64,000 bases of DNA from Pictodentalium vernedei (Eukaryota > Mollusca > Scaphopoda > Dentaliida > Dentaliidae): the NCBI GenBank assembly GCA_031216915.1, contig CM062294.1, positions 35,362,936 to 35,426,935 on the forward strand, read 5' to 3'. Every line of letters starts with the position of its first letter. The stretch's first letter is position 1. Below, in pieces: positions 44,227 through 55,781 of this stretch. Below the pieces are notes generated by a model. That model worked only from the letters and a program-made list of their open reading frames with translations. It was not told the DNA's origin and searched no databases. Both the position numbers and the translations under genes were made by a program.

Positions 44227-45493
44227 TCATCGAACGATCGACATCTTATTTCCATCCGATTCGAATTGTAATTCTCTCTCTGACAGGACCAGGGAAAAGG
44301 CCTCGGTTTTTCTCAGCACGTTCTTGTCGAACTGCATCTTGATCTGAATGTCTAAGACGCTACTCTTGAGTCGTTCCCTCTGTTTACTGACGTCAAATAC
44401 GAACATGGGATACATCGACTTGTATTCACCAGGAGATATGTTAGGGTTGCTCATCAATTCGTCCAGACCATGATACATCTTTCTAAAATCCGCGGCATTG
44501 CCGTCCAGTCTGGAGAAATCGTTCTAGTCGAACGACGTGTTGTAATCAGTTGCTGGATATCTTGTGGCATGCAGAAACACTTGCATGTTTCTCAAATTGC
44601 AGTGATCAAACAGCGACGCATTCTTTTCTTGAGACCCGTCCTTGTCAGTCTCAAACGAGACCATGCTGAAACGCAGTCTCTCAGAAGTGGATTTCATGAT
44701 CAATCTCCAATCGAAGTGATTCATGGAAAGCGGAATGCTAGCCGTGACACACTGTCTCATTCTAAATCCCACGGGTAATTTACTATTGGATTCTATGATC
44801 TTGTAGAGACGCATTTTTACCATGGTCGAAGGCTGCACGTGCGGAACGAACCACGATATCTTGTGTAGAGTTAACTTAGCTGCATCGGTCGCAGAGAGTC
44901 TCGCTATTATGGCGTTGTCTCCCTTTCAAATCAACGTCCAATTGTGTTTGAATCTGTACATGATCTTGTTGTAATCGTCCGTGAATCTGAAGATGTGTTT
45001 CAAAGGTATCCTGAACGAAAAGATTCCTTTGGGTCTGGACGTCTTGACGATGTAGTTGAATATCGTGGTGGCGCTGGCGCTAACAGGGCCAATGGTGTCT
45101 TTGACCCACAACTGGTTAAGTCCCCTAGATTTTGAAAAATCATCCGGATACGCTAAGAGTCCAAACATCATTGTGGCCTGACCGGGATGAAACACGGATT
45201 CTATCTCTTGTCCAGATAGCAAGTATTTTATATTACTGAATAGATGCATGATGCCATTATTGGCTAGAGTTATCGTGTCGTCATCGGCGTACTCGGTCCC
45301 ATCTTCCTTGGTGAGTCATCCCTGCACCACTATGTAACTCCCGCTAGGTTGAACGAATAGATCTTGGGTTTCGACGTTGATTCTTATCTCTCCCGCATTG
45401 TTCAAACTTGTTCCGGTTATCAGTTCATATTCGTGAAACTCAATGCTTTTGTCTTTCGGTATGCCTTGTGCGATATCTAGTGTATTTACCATT
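44227..45493 (-). pseudogene. Polinton major capsid protein (double jelly roll)
   Basis: Fossil part, broken. Readings contain LFSNIKYLLSGQEIES, FGLLAYPDDFSKSRGLNQLW, KGIFSFRIPLKHIFRFTDDY and SPGEYKSMYPMFVFDVSKQ, the hallmark phrases of the Polinton hexon-like capsid protein. The likely start is ATG at 45493 (MVNTLDIAQGIP). It would form the icosahedral shell. First gene downstream of the integrase in the leftward block. Confidence 0.85.
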
Positions 45494-45669
45494 TTTGAAG
45501 GTTTTGTTTTTTTTTTGTTTATTAATTTATTTGCTTTTTTTCTAAAAATAGTTTTTAATTATTTATCATTATTTTTTTCCGTTATATATATGTGTGTAAA
45601 CAAGAAAAATGTTAAAAGAGAGTAAATATATATTATTTTTTTTTATTAAAACTTCGTCTTCTGCAATTG

Positions 45670-46500
45670 TTATTCATAAAACTTTCTGATGATCTCTTCG
45701 CCATCCAAAGCTTCAATTTTGTAAGTCACCGGATCAGTGTGAAATATTCTGCTTATCACGAAGATTTCTGCGGTCCATCGAGGAGTGTAACACTTTTTGA
45801 AGTCCTTCTTATAAGCGTAGATTCTCACTCGATCGCCGACTGCAAATTTCGATGTTCTAGATTCCTTCCTGATCTTAGATCTCTTGGGATACAGATTCGC
45901 GTAGACTCGTTTTTCGTTTCGAGGATCGCTAGCTTCCACGGGGTTCATCTTGATTGATCTGTGTCGTGTGTTGTTGTAATCTTCGACCAGACCGGTCAGA
46001 GTGTATATGTATTTCTTGGTCGAATTCGCCGTGAAGTACCTGTTCATCTTTTCCTTCATCATTCGATTGCAACGTTCCACGACGCTGGCTTTCTCTTCAT
46101 TTTCGATCGAATAGAGGTCGACCAACTGACGAACGTCCTTGTTGTAGAATTCCTTCCCGTTGTCCACCCACAATTTATTCGGTTTTCTAGAAGACGAGTC
46201 GAACACACTCTTCAGAGCCTTGGTGATGCAAGGTTCCGATTTATTCTTCAAGGCTCTGATCCAACCATATTTGGAAAACACGTCGATGACCGTCAAAAGA
46301 TATTTGACACCATCGCTCCACCTCGAAAACGATCTCATGTCGACCAAGTCGGCGGACCAAATGTTGTCCAGAACCTTCACGAACACCCTTCTCTTTCAAC
46401 ATGTATGCACAATGGGCTTGTGTAACTCCTCAGCCAATTCGCTCGTCAATAATCGCTTCTTCTTCTTTTCCGAGGTGCTTTTTTTTTTGAACGCTCCATC
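45670..46500 (-). pseudogene. Polinton retroviral-type integrase
   Basis: Fossil part. Catalytic core: IWSADLVDMRSFS with the first Asp, LWVDNGKEFYN with the second, and EKASVVERCNRMMKEKM with the Glu (DDE). The C-terminal SH3/chromo-like region has KFAVGDRVRIYAYKKDF and TPRWTAEIFVISRI. An N-terminal extension with LLTSELAEELHKP precedes it. It would have joined the element's ends to host DNA, giving a 6-bp target duplication in this family. Confidence 0.96.
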
Positions 46501-46835
46501 TGATGTTTTGTACTGATCATTTTGCTGACCAGCGAATGTTCGAACTTCTCTCTCCTGGTCGGATTCGATATGTCTCTCAATTTCGTCAACATGTTTTATC
46601 ACAGACATTGTTGCGAGTCTTGGTGTCCCGATGTCTGGCATAGCACAGATCCTGATCATACGCAGCCACGTCCACCTTATTCACAGGTTTGCTCCACGAT
46701 TTCAAAGTCAGATCGGCATTGAGTCTCTTGTTAAATTTCGTTCCGGATCCCGTGAAACTGTTTGCCGTTTTTAGTTCGTACTTCTCGAGAATTACCCGTC
46801 TCGGTAACTCTCTTACACTTTATGCAATACATTTG
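46500..46835 (-). pseudogene. Polinton zinc-ribbon and PLA2-like readings
   Basis: Fossil part, broken. From an ATG near 46830, MYCIKCKRVTETGNSREV resembles the DUF5679 zinc-ribbon family. A neighbouring reading, LKSWSKPVNKVDVAAYDQDL with CYARHRDTKTRN, resembles the parvoviral-type phospholipase A2-like domain found in Polintons (VDxAAxxHDxxY pattern). Whether this was one gene or two is not decided here. Confidence 0.55.
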
Positions 46836-46919
46836 TTTTTTGAAGGTTATTTAAATAATTTGGTATTTATTTTTTTTATATATAAATTTAATATTTTTTT
46901 TTTAAATTCTATTCTTATT

Positions 46920-46922
<3 letters not shown>

Positions 46923-46980
<58 letters not shown>
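46923..46980. repeat. (TA)n microsatellite
   Basis: About 29 TA dinucleotides between leftward Polinton genes. Confidence 0.97.
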
Positions 46981-46982
<2 letters not shown>

Positions 46983-47081
46983 TCAATCACTGCTCTTGAG
47001 TTCTATCAACTTACCGAATTCCTGCCTGGCCTCTTTCCTCCCCCTTTCCACGAGAGAATTCTTCATCTCCTCCTTGATGAT

Positions 47082-47650
47082 CTAACGAGTCTTGATTCTC
47101 ACAGTTTCTTTCATAACCTCGTATTTTGTTTTCTCACTCAATATCATGAAGTATTCTCCGTCCGATATCCTACCATCTTTCAACGCCATCGAGATCATTT
47201 CGGATATTGTGTCGATCTTGGAGTCGGCCAAGATACGAATCTTTTTGTGTTTCCTAACCTTCAGATATAATTTCCTACCCAAAAAGTTTCCGAGCGTGCT
47301 AAACAATCCAGTGGTGAGAGCCACTCCTTCTATGGTCAACACGATCGGAAGGCCGGGAGCGGTCGACAACAATCTGATGCCAGCTGCATGTAAACCCATG
47401 GAAATCGTGATGAGTGTCGTGTCGACCACGTTGATGAATTTCACGAAGCACGAATACTTCTTCTTGAGAGAACGATGATAGTCTCTCCCTCGAGTCAGAT
47501 ACAATTGGATTCTACTGATTTGATCGATGTGATACCTCTCTCCTCTTTCTTTTTCTTGTAGCGATGGTGCCATTGGCAAAACCTCCATTCGGCTTCTCAT
47601 TCTCGTCATCATCTAACGACAGATACAATTTTTTTCTGGTTCTCATTTTT
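47082..47650 (-). CDS. Polinton two-helix membrane protein
   Basis: Fossil part; a 176-codon reading with further basic sequence toward its start. Hydrophobic segments lie around VVDTTLITISMGLHAAGIRL and LPIVLTIEGVALTTGLFSTL, followed by a charged region (KLYLKVRKHKKIRILADSKI, SDGEYFMILSEKTKYEVMKE). This protein recurs in invertebrate Polintons, but its function is unknown to me; a viral membrane or scaffold role is possible. Confidence 0.6.
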
Positions 47651-47744
47651 TTTGTGTGTGTTTTTTTCTTTCTAATGTTAGATAAAATTTACGCATGTAT
47701 TATTTTTATTTTCTATTCTCCCTTATTTATATCAACAAGAAAAC

Positions 47745-48119
47745 TTAGTCGTATGCTCCCTCCTGCAATAATTTCAAGATGCATCCCTTGTCTTCTACAG
47801 TCAGACTTCGACGTGCCAATTTCATTTCTTCCGAACTGGTGGGCTTGTCTCGCCCGCTACAAAAGACTAATCTCCTCCAAAACTTGATCACATTGTCGAT
47901 TCGAATGCATTCGAATGCCGGTTCAAAATACTTGACGACCATATCTTCCCTTTCCATTGTCAGACATGAATGATCCTCGTGATCAAAGTCTAGATGATCC
48001 CGACATCCGACGCATCGTTCTAACAAGAGGCGACCTAATTGTTCATTCACATAGAATGCGTAGGCTCTCATCAGCATGTTTAAAAGAAACTTTGCCCTCA
48101 TAATCTGGGAAGCGTTCAT
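47745..48119 (-). CDS. Polinton small Cys/His protein
   Basis: Fossil part; a 124-codon reading that looks whole. The motif ERCVGCRDHLDFDHEDHSCL may bind zinc (C-x2-C ... H-x2-H ... C). Similar short proteins with a CxGC...HxCL signature sit at the integrase-side end of many invertebrate Polintons. Function unknown. A partial copy of its beginning lies at 48355-48480. Confidence 0.55.
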   Translation of the reverse strand: MNASQIMRAKFLLNMLMRAYAFYVNEQLGRLLLERCVGCRDHLDFDHEDHSCLTMEREDMVVKYFEPAFECIRIDNVIKFWRRLVFCSGRDKPTSSEEMKLARRSLTVEDKGCILKLLQEGAYD

Positions 48120-48354
48120 GATTTACGAATTTTATTATCTATTTGATTCGATATTTATTTTTTAAATAACTATTTATTTATATATATATATATATTTTTT
48201 CCTATATATATTATATCAATCACTTTTTATTTCCTCTTGTGAATCTCGTGATTCTGTTACAATTTACCTCAAAACTAGTAACGATTTTTTTTTTCATCTC
48301 TTCCCCCTCCGCTCTTCACCGTTTTTTGTCCGCGATCAATCGCACCACCATCTA

Positions 48355-48600
48355 AACCATGCGCATCGTTCTAACAAGAGACGATCTAGTTGTTCGTTCA
48401 TGCAGAATGTGTAGGCTCTCATCAGCATGTTTATAAGAAACGATGTCCTCATAATCTGGAAATCATTCACGATTTACATATTTTATTATCTATTTGATTT
48501 ATTTTTTTAAATAACTAATTATTTATATTTTTTTCTCCTATATATATATATCAATCACTTTTTATTTCGATTCTATTACAATTTACCTCAAAACTCAATA
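48355..48600 (-). repeat. Partial duplication of the Polinton right-end gene start
   Basis: Sequence from GCGCATCGTTCTAACAAGAG through CTCTCATCAGCATGTTTA and the AT-rich leader copies about 48008-48240 with moderate divergence. Together with the left-side repeats it shows tandem expansion next to both terminal repeats. Confidence 0.85.
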
Positions 48601-48716
48601 GCGATTTTTTATTTTTCCTCTCTTCCCCTGCGCTCTTCGCCACGTTTTCCATCTGCGATCGATTGCACCGCTGTCTAGACCGCGATCGCAAACGTGGAGA
48701 GAAAATTTTCCTCCGT

Positions 48717-49238
48717 TCTAATTTTTAGATGTTTTCTTAATCTTGTACATTTTGCTGTCCTAGAATCCCCACAAGTTGGTCATCGCGTCCTAGACGGTTC
48801 GATCGATCGTTGGCGAACGTTGGGAAAATTTTTTACGATAGATTTTCCTGTCCTAGAATCTCCAATCGTTTTTGCTGACTGGATCGCACCCACCGCCGTC
48901 TAGAACGCGATCGCGAACGTCGGTGTCCCAGAATCCCCAAAACGCATTTTGATGCTGTCCCTGAATCCCCAAAGCGTTTGCCGGCGTTTGCCAACGATAG
49001 CTCGAGACGTCTGATCCGCGATGGCGAACGTTGAGAGGATTTTAAGTCGATTTCTTAGATTTTTCGTAAATGTTCCTTCCGCGCGAATTGTGCTGAATTC
49101 GCACTCGTTCGCCAACGGCTGTTTGAACCGTCTAGGACACGATAAGGTACTTGTGGGGATTCTGGGACAAAATGTACAAAAAATGTTTGTACATTTTGTA
49201 CACAATTTAACACCGAACCCTATGGGTACATGTACGTG
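48717..49238 (-). repeat. Polinton right terminal inverted repeat
   Basis: Inverted partner of 29894-30392, ending CCCTATGGGTACATGTACGTG. It is slightly longer owing to a short duplicated patch around ACAAAATGTACAAAAAATGT. Confidence 0.93.
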
Positions 49239-49420
49239 TACATATTCATTTTTTCGGAAAAAGAAGTGTCCTTGAATCTCCCATTTATACCTACTAACAT
49301 CAACTTTGTGCAAACAAAAGCGATCGCAAATCTGAAGAATGTCAACAACAGAAGTCGGCAAATCATCCCGGGATCCACAAATATCAAAATAATGATTGGC
49401 AATGTAGCTTTATACAGGGT

Positions 49421-49728
49421 GGGGGCGCGGTGGTTCAGTAGGTAGGGGGTGCAGGTTGCAAGTCGAGAGGTCCTCGGTTCGAATCCCACCTGCGGCAACC
49501 GCGTTGAGTCCTTGGGTAAGACACTTCACTCCCATTGCCCACGTGGAGGCACGATGCCGTTGTGTACTAAGGCGTACTGCACGTCGATGGTGCGCCTGTC
49601 TTTAACTAATGCTAACCCTGCTTGTGTTGAGTTGGTATGTTGGGAGAGCAGACAGTTGCTCGCCGTTGCTTGGTGGTTCTCTCCGGGTTCTTTGGCTTCC
49701 TCCACCCGTAAAACTGCCATGGTCACGA
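49421..49728 (+). mobile_element. SINE, tRNA head type 1, 3'-truncated
   Basis: GGGGGCGCGGTGGTTCAGTA (box A), GGTTCGAATCCC (box B) and body GTACTAAGGCGTACTGCACG. The sequence stops matching after AAAACTGCCATGGTCACGA, so the tail is missing. Lies about 180 bp outside the Polinton. Confidence 0.93.
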
Positions 49729-49819
49729 ATACTGGGGGTGGGATGTCTAATAGTGTTTTCGGCTCCACTTGAAACATTTCAAGGTGTATTTTTCGAGCAG
49801 GTCTGCAACTTTCATAATG

Positions 49820-50070
49820 TTAACCCTTTACCTGACATGAAAAGCAGACGACACTTGCAAACAAAATTCTTGAACAACTATTTTTCTATTTTTTTGTCTT
49901 AAACACATAGATTATGGCCCCACTTTCGAATGAACTAGACGAGCTCGTTCCAAAGAGGGGTCATAATCTATGTTTTTGAGAAAAAAATGAAAAAAAATAA
50001 TGAAAATTAATTGCCGATATTTGTGAATAGCGCTGGCCGGTTTTGACCGTCACGTTGGGAAAAGGGTTAA
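49820..50070. mobile_element. TTAA palindromic MITE, subfamily B
   Basis: TTAA, CCCTTTACCTGACATG ... GTTGGGAAAAGGG, TTAA. Central hairpin slightly decayed on the left arm (CCCCACTTTCGAATGAAC). Confidence 0.93.
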
Positions 50071-50559
50071 AGGATTATCCATTAACCCTGTAACCTTAAC
50101 CTTTGACCTGTAATTGTAACTTGGATGAGAACGCTTCAGCGCCAACATATGTACCACGTTCAGTCACCGTTGCTCTTACGTTTTTTTCAGTTCGCGTTGG
50201 CTAGGGTTTGTTGTTGGTACTTTCGCCTCAACTTTAGCTAGCTGTGGCATATTCTTGAAAGGCTGCTGCAAATGCGATAACTGCAGTGATTCCAGTTTAT
50301 TGATTTATCGGTCTGAACCTTTTGCCTTTTGAATTGTAATGTATCAGAAGACATTCATTCGTACTAACGTGTGTGTCCGAATTTTCCACTGTCGCTATAA
50401 TGGTTGCCGAGATATTGTGAGGACGTACATTATAGGAATAAAGAGCAGAAGAGACAACACCGACAGTCAAACTATGACCTAATTTGTGTTAGCTTAGGTT
50501 ATTTTGAAGCAGTTTACATATTGCTTGGAATAGCGAAAGCGTAAATTTACTAAACTGCT
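50071..50559. other. No gene seen
   Basis: Unique-looking sequence between two inverted MITEs; nothing supportable. Confidence 0.4.
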
Positions 50560-50814
50560 TTAACCCTTTACCCAACGTAACGGTAAAATCCGGCCAGCGC
50601 TATTCACAAAAATCGCCAATTAATTCTCATTATTTTTTCCATTTTTGGTCTAAAAAACATAGGTTATGACCCCTCTTTGGAACGAGCTCGTCGAGCTCGT
50701 TCCAATGAGGATTCATAACCTATGTTTTTGAGACAAAAAAAAAATTAAAAAAATAGTTATTCAAGAATTTTGTTTACAAGTGTCGTCTGCTTTTCATGTT
50801 AGGTAAAGGGTTAA
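50560..50814. mobile_element. TTAA palindromic MITE, subfamily B (opposite orientation)
   Basis: TTAA, CCCTTTACCCAACGTAACGG at the left and CATGTTAGGTAAAGGG, TTAA at the right; the outer arms show it is inverted relative to 49820-50070. The core is intact apart from single changes. Confidence 0.94.
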
Positions 50815-51727
50815 ATGTTGAGAATATTTTCATTGCCTGAGTAAACCTTTTCTTTGATCTACTGAACTGTAAATATCAAATTTAGAACAGCTTTGAAGTC
50901 ACCCCTTATATGAAGTTTGTCTACTAGCACTGTGATACTTGCTAAAATATTGTGTAGACATACAGTGATATATCACCCGGAAAAAAACAAAAATTGGACA
51001 ATGACCATTGCTCATGACATATGAACCTGTAAGTGTCAGGTAGACATCTATACCTCGCTAATGCAAATCCTTGTAAAACAAATAAGCTTAATAAATTAAA
51101 TATGTCTACACCTTTGGTCCACCCTGTGAAATGTATTTGCCACTCTGTCTCCACTGTTGCCAAGATATTGTGCCAAACAAACGCATAGAACTGATACACT
51201 CTGAAATTTCCCCAGACAATGGAAATTGGGTGAATGATAGCAATCGGGGACGTCTGACTGCTTCCACAAAATGATATGCTAGGACTGGTGTGGGTTAACC
51301 TCTGTTGAAGGCTTTCTAGTTAAATAAGTCGGCGAAAGTAAAAAAAATATATGTGTTTGTTGGCGTGATATCTCAACAGCTATTGAAAAAGGTCCTCAGA
51401 CTCTGTCTGCAATTTGAACCTTTTTGTAAGCAGTCCGGTAAATCTCTACGAGGTTTATAAATGAAAAGACAGAGGCTTCGCCCTGTTCTTTTCGGTGTTT
51501 TCCTGCTCTCATGTATGTATGTACAGAGATATCTTAGTAATCGTTGAGTCACAGTCACCATATTTGACATACAAGTCGACCCTGAAGAGTTCTTGCCAAC
51601 TGCATATTTCCAGGTCTAATCGCACAGTAATAGGGTTTAGTTAAGTTCACCTTTAACAAGTACGCCTTTTACAGCAGTGATCTCAGGAATACAGCGCCCA
51701 TATTGTATTTGGGGCTGCATTCGCATC
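50815..51727. other. No gene seen
   Basis: Short frames without domains; no repeat recognised. Confidence 0.4.
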
Positions 51728-52534
51728 ACATGATCAGGCCTGGCAATTTCAGGAGAGCGATTTTTTAGCTCTCCTTACTGCCCTCCTGAAAGAATTAAGG
51801 AGAGCGAAAAATTGCCCTCCTAAATATTTTGGTCTGGGATGATTGAGATTACATGTATTATGGTCACATTAAATTTTTGCTGTAAAGCAAAAATGTAATT
51901 TAACTTCGAAGTCACATAACATCACGTAATTTCATTTCAAAAGTGGTTTAGTGGTAAAAGGTAATGGCTGCAACCATGCCCAAACACAATTGCAATCATT
52001 TGAAGCAAGATGGGCCACAGCAATATTTTTTTTTCTGTCCGTTTCAAGTTCAACAACTGACATCACAGTTTGAGGGGTAATTATTCAAGGAATATTGACA
52101 CTATAATATACTACCATTACTACTATCCTGTCACTTGAAGCACTTGCACCAGGATGTAGATTCAAGAAGACCTGTTGTCCAAGAAAGTCATACGCCTACC
52201 ACTACCACCTTCAACCCCCCCCCCCCCTCGGGGGTTGAAGGTGGTAGTGGTTGGCGTATGACTTTCTAGGACAACAGGCCTGGGTGCACACACAGGTCTT
52301 GTCAAGTGTGTGTTCGGTTGTTGAATGAGACATCTAGATGTCTAAGAGATTTCGCTTTACCTTAGTAAAGTTAATAAAATCACTGATGTAGTCTGTTGGT
52401 TTCAGTTTCAATGAGTTTGTTCAACTGGATACTTAAAATGCTGTGTAAAGCTAATTGCTCTCCTGAGCTGATTGAGGAGAGCGATGTTTTGCCCTCCTGC
52501 ATTTTTCAGAATGCCAGGCCTGCATGATCCAAGT
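51728..52534. mobile_element. Possible element with short inverted ends
   Basis: Left end GATCAGGCCTGGCAATTTCA with AGGAGAGCGA; right end TCGGAG-like CTCTCCTGAGC ... TTTTGCCCTCCTGCATTTTT with TGCCAGGCCTGCATGATCC. The ends are inverted relative to each other, with about 0.8 kb between, and a foldback sits inside. Weak: the arms are diverged. Confidence 0.4.
52170..52281. repeat. Palindromic foldback with C/G-run centre
   Basis: Arms CCTGTTGTCCAAGAAAGTCA and TGACTTTCTAGGACAACAGG; inner ACCACTACCACCTTCAACCC and complement; the apex is a run of C followed by TCGGGGG. Confidence 0.88.
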
Positions 52535-53080
52535 CAGTGTGGATTCAGTGAAATAATAGTGTCGTCTGCCCGTTCGTATGATTGTTACACACGCACAATG
52601 TCTCCCCATTTGTTTAAATCCACAGTGATTAATCTTGGCAGACATCTTGGTTATTATGTGCTCTGTATAGTTTTATATTTAGAGATCAGATGAAGGCCAA
52701 TGCCACATAACCGATAAATCGAATTATAAACATTCATGGGACAGGGTTTAAAAAAAAAGCTCTGAAAATTTTAGCTGAAATTTAAAACATCGTCAAAATA
52801 CTCCACCGCCAATGGCACTCCAACGAGCAATTGGAATTTGATTGTGAACATTACTGGGGATTAGAATGATTAAGAAAAACGGTATCTGATTGCCAAATCA
52901 TGAGTGAAGTCGACGGTTTTTTCAACTTTTTCAAGTGAAGGGTTAATGCGAAAGAGCAAACTTCGTTTCATTAAAATGTGATGTCAGGGTAGAGCTGCTC
53001 ACATGTATGATAAAAAGATACCAGCCTCCTTGCTGTCTAACAAACCAGCAAATCCAATTCTGGCAGTTCAGATTAGAGTA

Positions 53081-53620
53081 TTTAAGAAATAACTGTTGTT
53101 TTCCTTCGGCTTATGCGATATAAGCCGAACATTTTTAGCACAAGCTTCATAACTCGCGTAGCGAGTTATGATTAAGCTTGTGCTGAAAATTTCGGTTTCT
53201 ATCGCATAAACCGAAGGAAAACAACAGTTATTTATTATAATTTAATCCGGCCGTAATATTAAAATATAAAAACTATGTGTACGTGAAAGAAAAACTTTTA
53301 ATTTTCGCAAAAGACAATAGTCAAACTCAGGAAAGTGTCCCACAAACAGGTAACGTCAGTCATTATCAAATTGTTTGCTGTTTTGATTTTCGATCGCAGA
53401 CGACAGATATTTAGCAAGTCACGTAACAATATCATTAAAAACATTTTTTTTAAGTTCCCCCAAAATCATGTTTGGATGTATGATCTTTTATTCGTCTCAC
53501 ACTTCGGTATATTTTATTAAATGCAATTGTTTCCGATATTCTCGCTGACTGGAAGCGATGAAAAATCGATCATTGATCTTTGTTTACAAGCTTGTTATCC
53601 ATCTGTCAGTCTGCCGTCAC
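53081..53620 (-). repeat. Long inverted repeat, arm 2 (with foldback at its inner end)
   Basis: Reverse complement of 1-530, including the foldback (53081-53236). It ends at 53620 only because its partner reaches the window edge there; homology beyond cannot be tested. Confidence 0.85.
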
Positions 53621-55781
53621 GCCCTCACGGTGACAATTGGATTGAGTGGGCGGGGCTTCCAGAGTCTTCAAAGTTGGATCGGATATGCGAACGTGTGGAC
53701 ATTACAAATCACAATATTTCATGCATAAACACGTGTTGGGCTGCATCAAGTTTGGGGCAGCAGGGGAACCCACACCGAGGGGAGGGAGGGGCACCGGGAA
53801 TTTTCCGCCTCTGAATCATTACGAATTTTATGCCGTATATTTACTTTCACGAACATTGCACCTCCTTTCCAGCCATCGTCCCCGTCAGGCCGCACGCGTG
53901 TTTCCAACGTTTGGTAACAATCAACTAAGTAATTGTTACCCTTTACGTTAAGGATTTCGTTATTCCAACAGCGTTCAGAGAATTGAATGCTGGCTGTAAA
54001 TAACAGATTGAGATGTGGACATTGTCCCAGTTGCGTTATGCTTCGACAATCTTTAGCAAGAAGGTTTTGTTTTAAATTACTATGGACTTTGCAAATTATT
54101 GTTGGCTGCAGTACTGCCCATAATTTCTATAGATCTCGAATACTGGATTTGGCTCGTCAGTGGGCTTAGAGAGAGCAGTGGAACGTACTGATATATACAT
54201 ATCATCGCCATAGTGAAGAGATCTAGGTCGTAGCATCACGTCGAGTTGAAGGGGTCAGATCGCAGGCAGCTCGTTTGATCTGGCAATCTGACCTTCTCAA
54301 GGAGACGTGAAGCGACAACCCAGATCACTTCACTGTAGCGATAAAAGGTTTATTACATGACCTATCGTTCAACATCGCATGCCAACGCTAGCATTAGCAA
54401 TTCCTTCAACTTTATTTTGGTAAATTGAATTGAAGTAAATAAGAACTATTTTTGTTTACACTTATTTTTGCAATAGGTGCACACTTCCGGAGAATCCCCC
54501 CATGCGCATGAATACGTTAGAAAGGGATGGTTGCCAGCAGACGAAACTATAAACAAACCCGGACCACCGTTCGAACGCACCCATTCCAGCTCAGAGTAAA
54601 GTACTCTCTGCGACCGGAACAGATAATTATGCGAATTCGAACGCATCCGTAAATAGTCCGTCATACTATTGTGATACGGAATCGGATTCCAAACTGTGGA
54701 TATTCCGGAACCAGGAAAAAGATCGTCAAACAGTAGTGAGGTGTAGCTGTTAAATTACATACTCATATAATAAAATCAAAGAATCGTTGCTCTGTATCTC
54801 AACAGGAAAGATATTGTTAATCATGACCGTTTGTAAGGAGGAGGGGGGGTGGGGTGGAGTTACAAGGCAAGTCATCAGGACAGGTGCTGATGAGTTAACA
54901 TCTATTGAGTTATGTGAGGGTTTTAGAACATAATACACTGCTGTCAGGTATTTATACATTAATTGGTTGAGTGCTATAATATTTTTTGTGGTCTGAATTT
55001 GTTCATCGAAATTTGTTCCAATAATTAGTAATAAAACAAACTTATATAAACAAAATGTTATTTATGTTTGATTGAATATGAAACATTATCAAGGAAAATT
55101 TTGGCTTTTGCTCTGGTACCCTCCTTTTTGCTGAAAGCCCTGATAGTGGCTTCTAACACTCAACATGTTAAATATAATTTCAAGCCGTGAAGAACATGCC
55201 AGTCTTCGGTTGATATTTTTGTTTTTTTCTGATATGAAGCATACACATGTATGTAAATACTTTTGATGAGAAACAGAACCTGCACAGTTATTATATCTAC
55301 AACAAGGATTCAGTTGGAGGAAAAGAACAGAAAATTGATAGAATCGGGCCCAAAATGATTCAGATGGGGAAAAAGATGGGAAAATGAAATAAGTGGGCCA
55401 AGCAAGGCTTTTTAGAGCATTCTTGAAGACAAAAGGAAAAGGTACATTTCTATTCTAACTTGACTATTTAATGCCACAAAAGCTATGAGTACACCCCCAA
55501 TCCCTTAGCTTCAAAGACATGACCTAAAAGACGCACACTTCGATATGCATACAAAATATGCCCCCCCCCCCCCCCGCCCCCAAGGATGGAGAAATTTTAT
55601 TCCATCAGAAACATGTTTCATTTCTCGAACACTGTTTAATGTGTGGAATATCTTTTGCGATAGAAAGAGAACCAACGACGACATGGCATCACACGATAGG
55701 TTCTTAACATATTGACCCGAACTGTCACAATCCAAAGAAAAAAATCATAACATCATTTCAAGGTTGGGCCTTAAATTGGGA
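53621..55781. other. No gene recognised
   Basis: Frames of up to about 100 codons near 53521-53951 overlap each other and show no domain. G- and C-runs lie near 54840 and 55560. Nothing further supportable. Confidence 0.4.

Larger units (their letters stand above)
29894..49238. mobile_element. Polinton (Maverick) fossil, 19.3 kb
   Basis: Old virus-like element bounded by terminal inverted repeats of about 0.5 kb. It carries the Polinton set: protein-primed polymerase B, retroviral-type integrase, packaging ATPase, double-jelly-roll capsid protein, protease-like remnant and accessory proteins in two convergent blocks. It is broken, with at least fifteen breaks across its genes. Its left part holds two TTAA MITEs (31832-32082, 32283-32534) and a foldback (31344-31563), all later arrivals. 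The terminal repeats still match by eye at roughly nine positions in ten or better, so it is neither very recent nor ancient. The exact outer boundary is uncertain by a few bases because ACATGT palindromes occur at both ends. Confidence 0.95.

Noticed and set aside
45670-46500. A retrovirus or LTR retrotransposon, from the integrase
   Set aside because: No gag, reverse transcriptase or LTRs accompany it; the polymerase B, ATPase and capsid neighbours and the terminal inverted repeats make it a Polinton.
52170-52281. A rho-independent terminator
   Set aside because: The long GC-rich hairpin is one of many foldback repeats in a eukaryotic intergenic region, with no adjacent gene.
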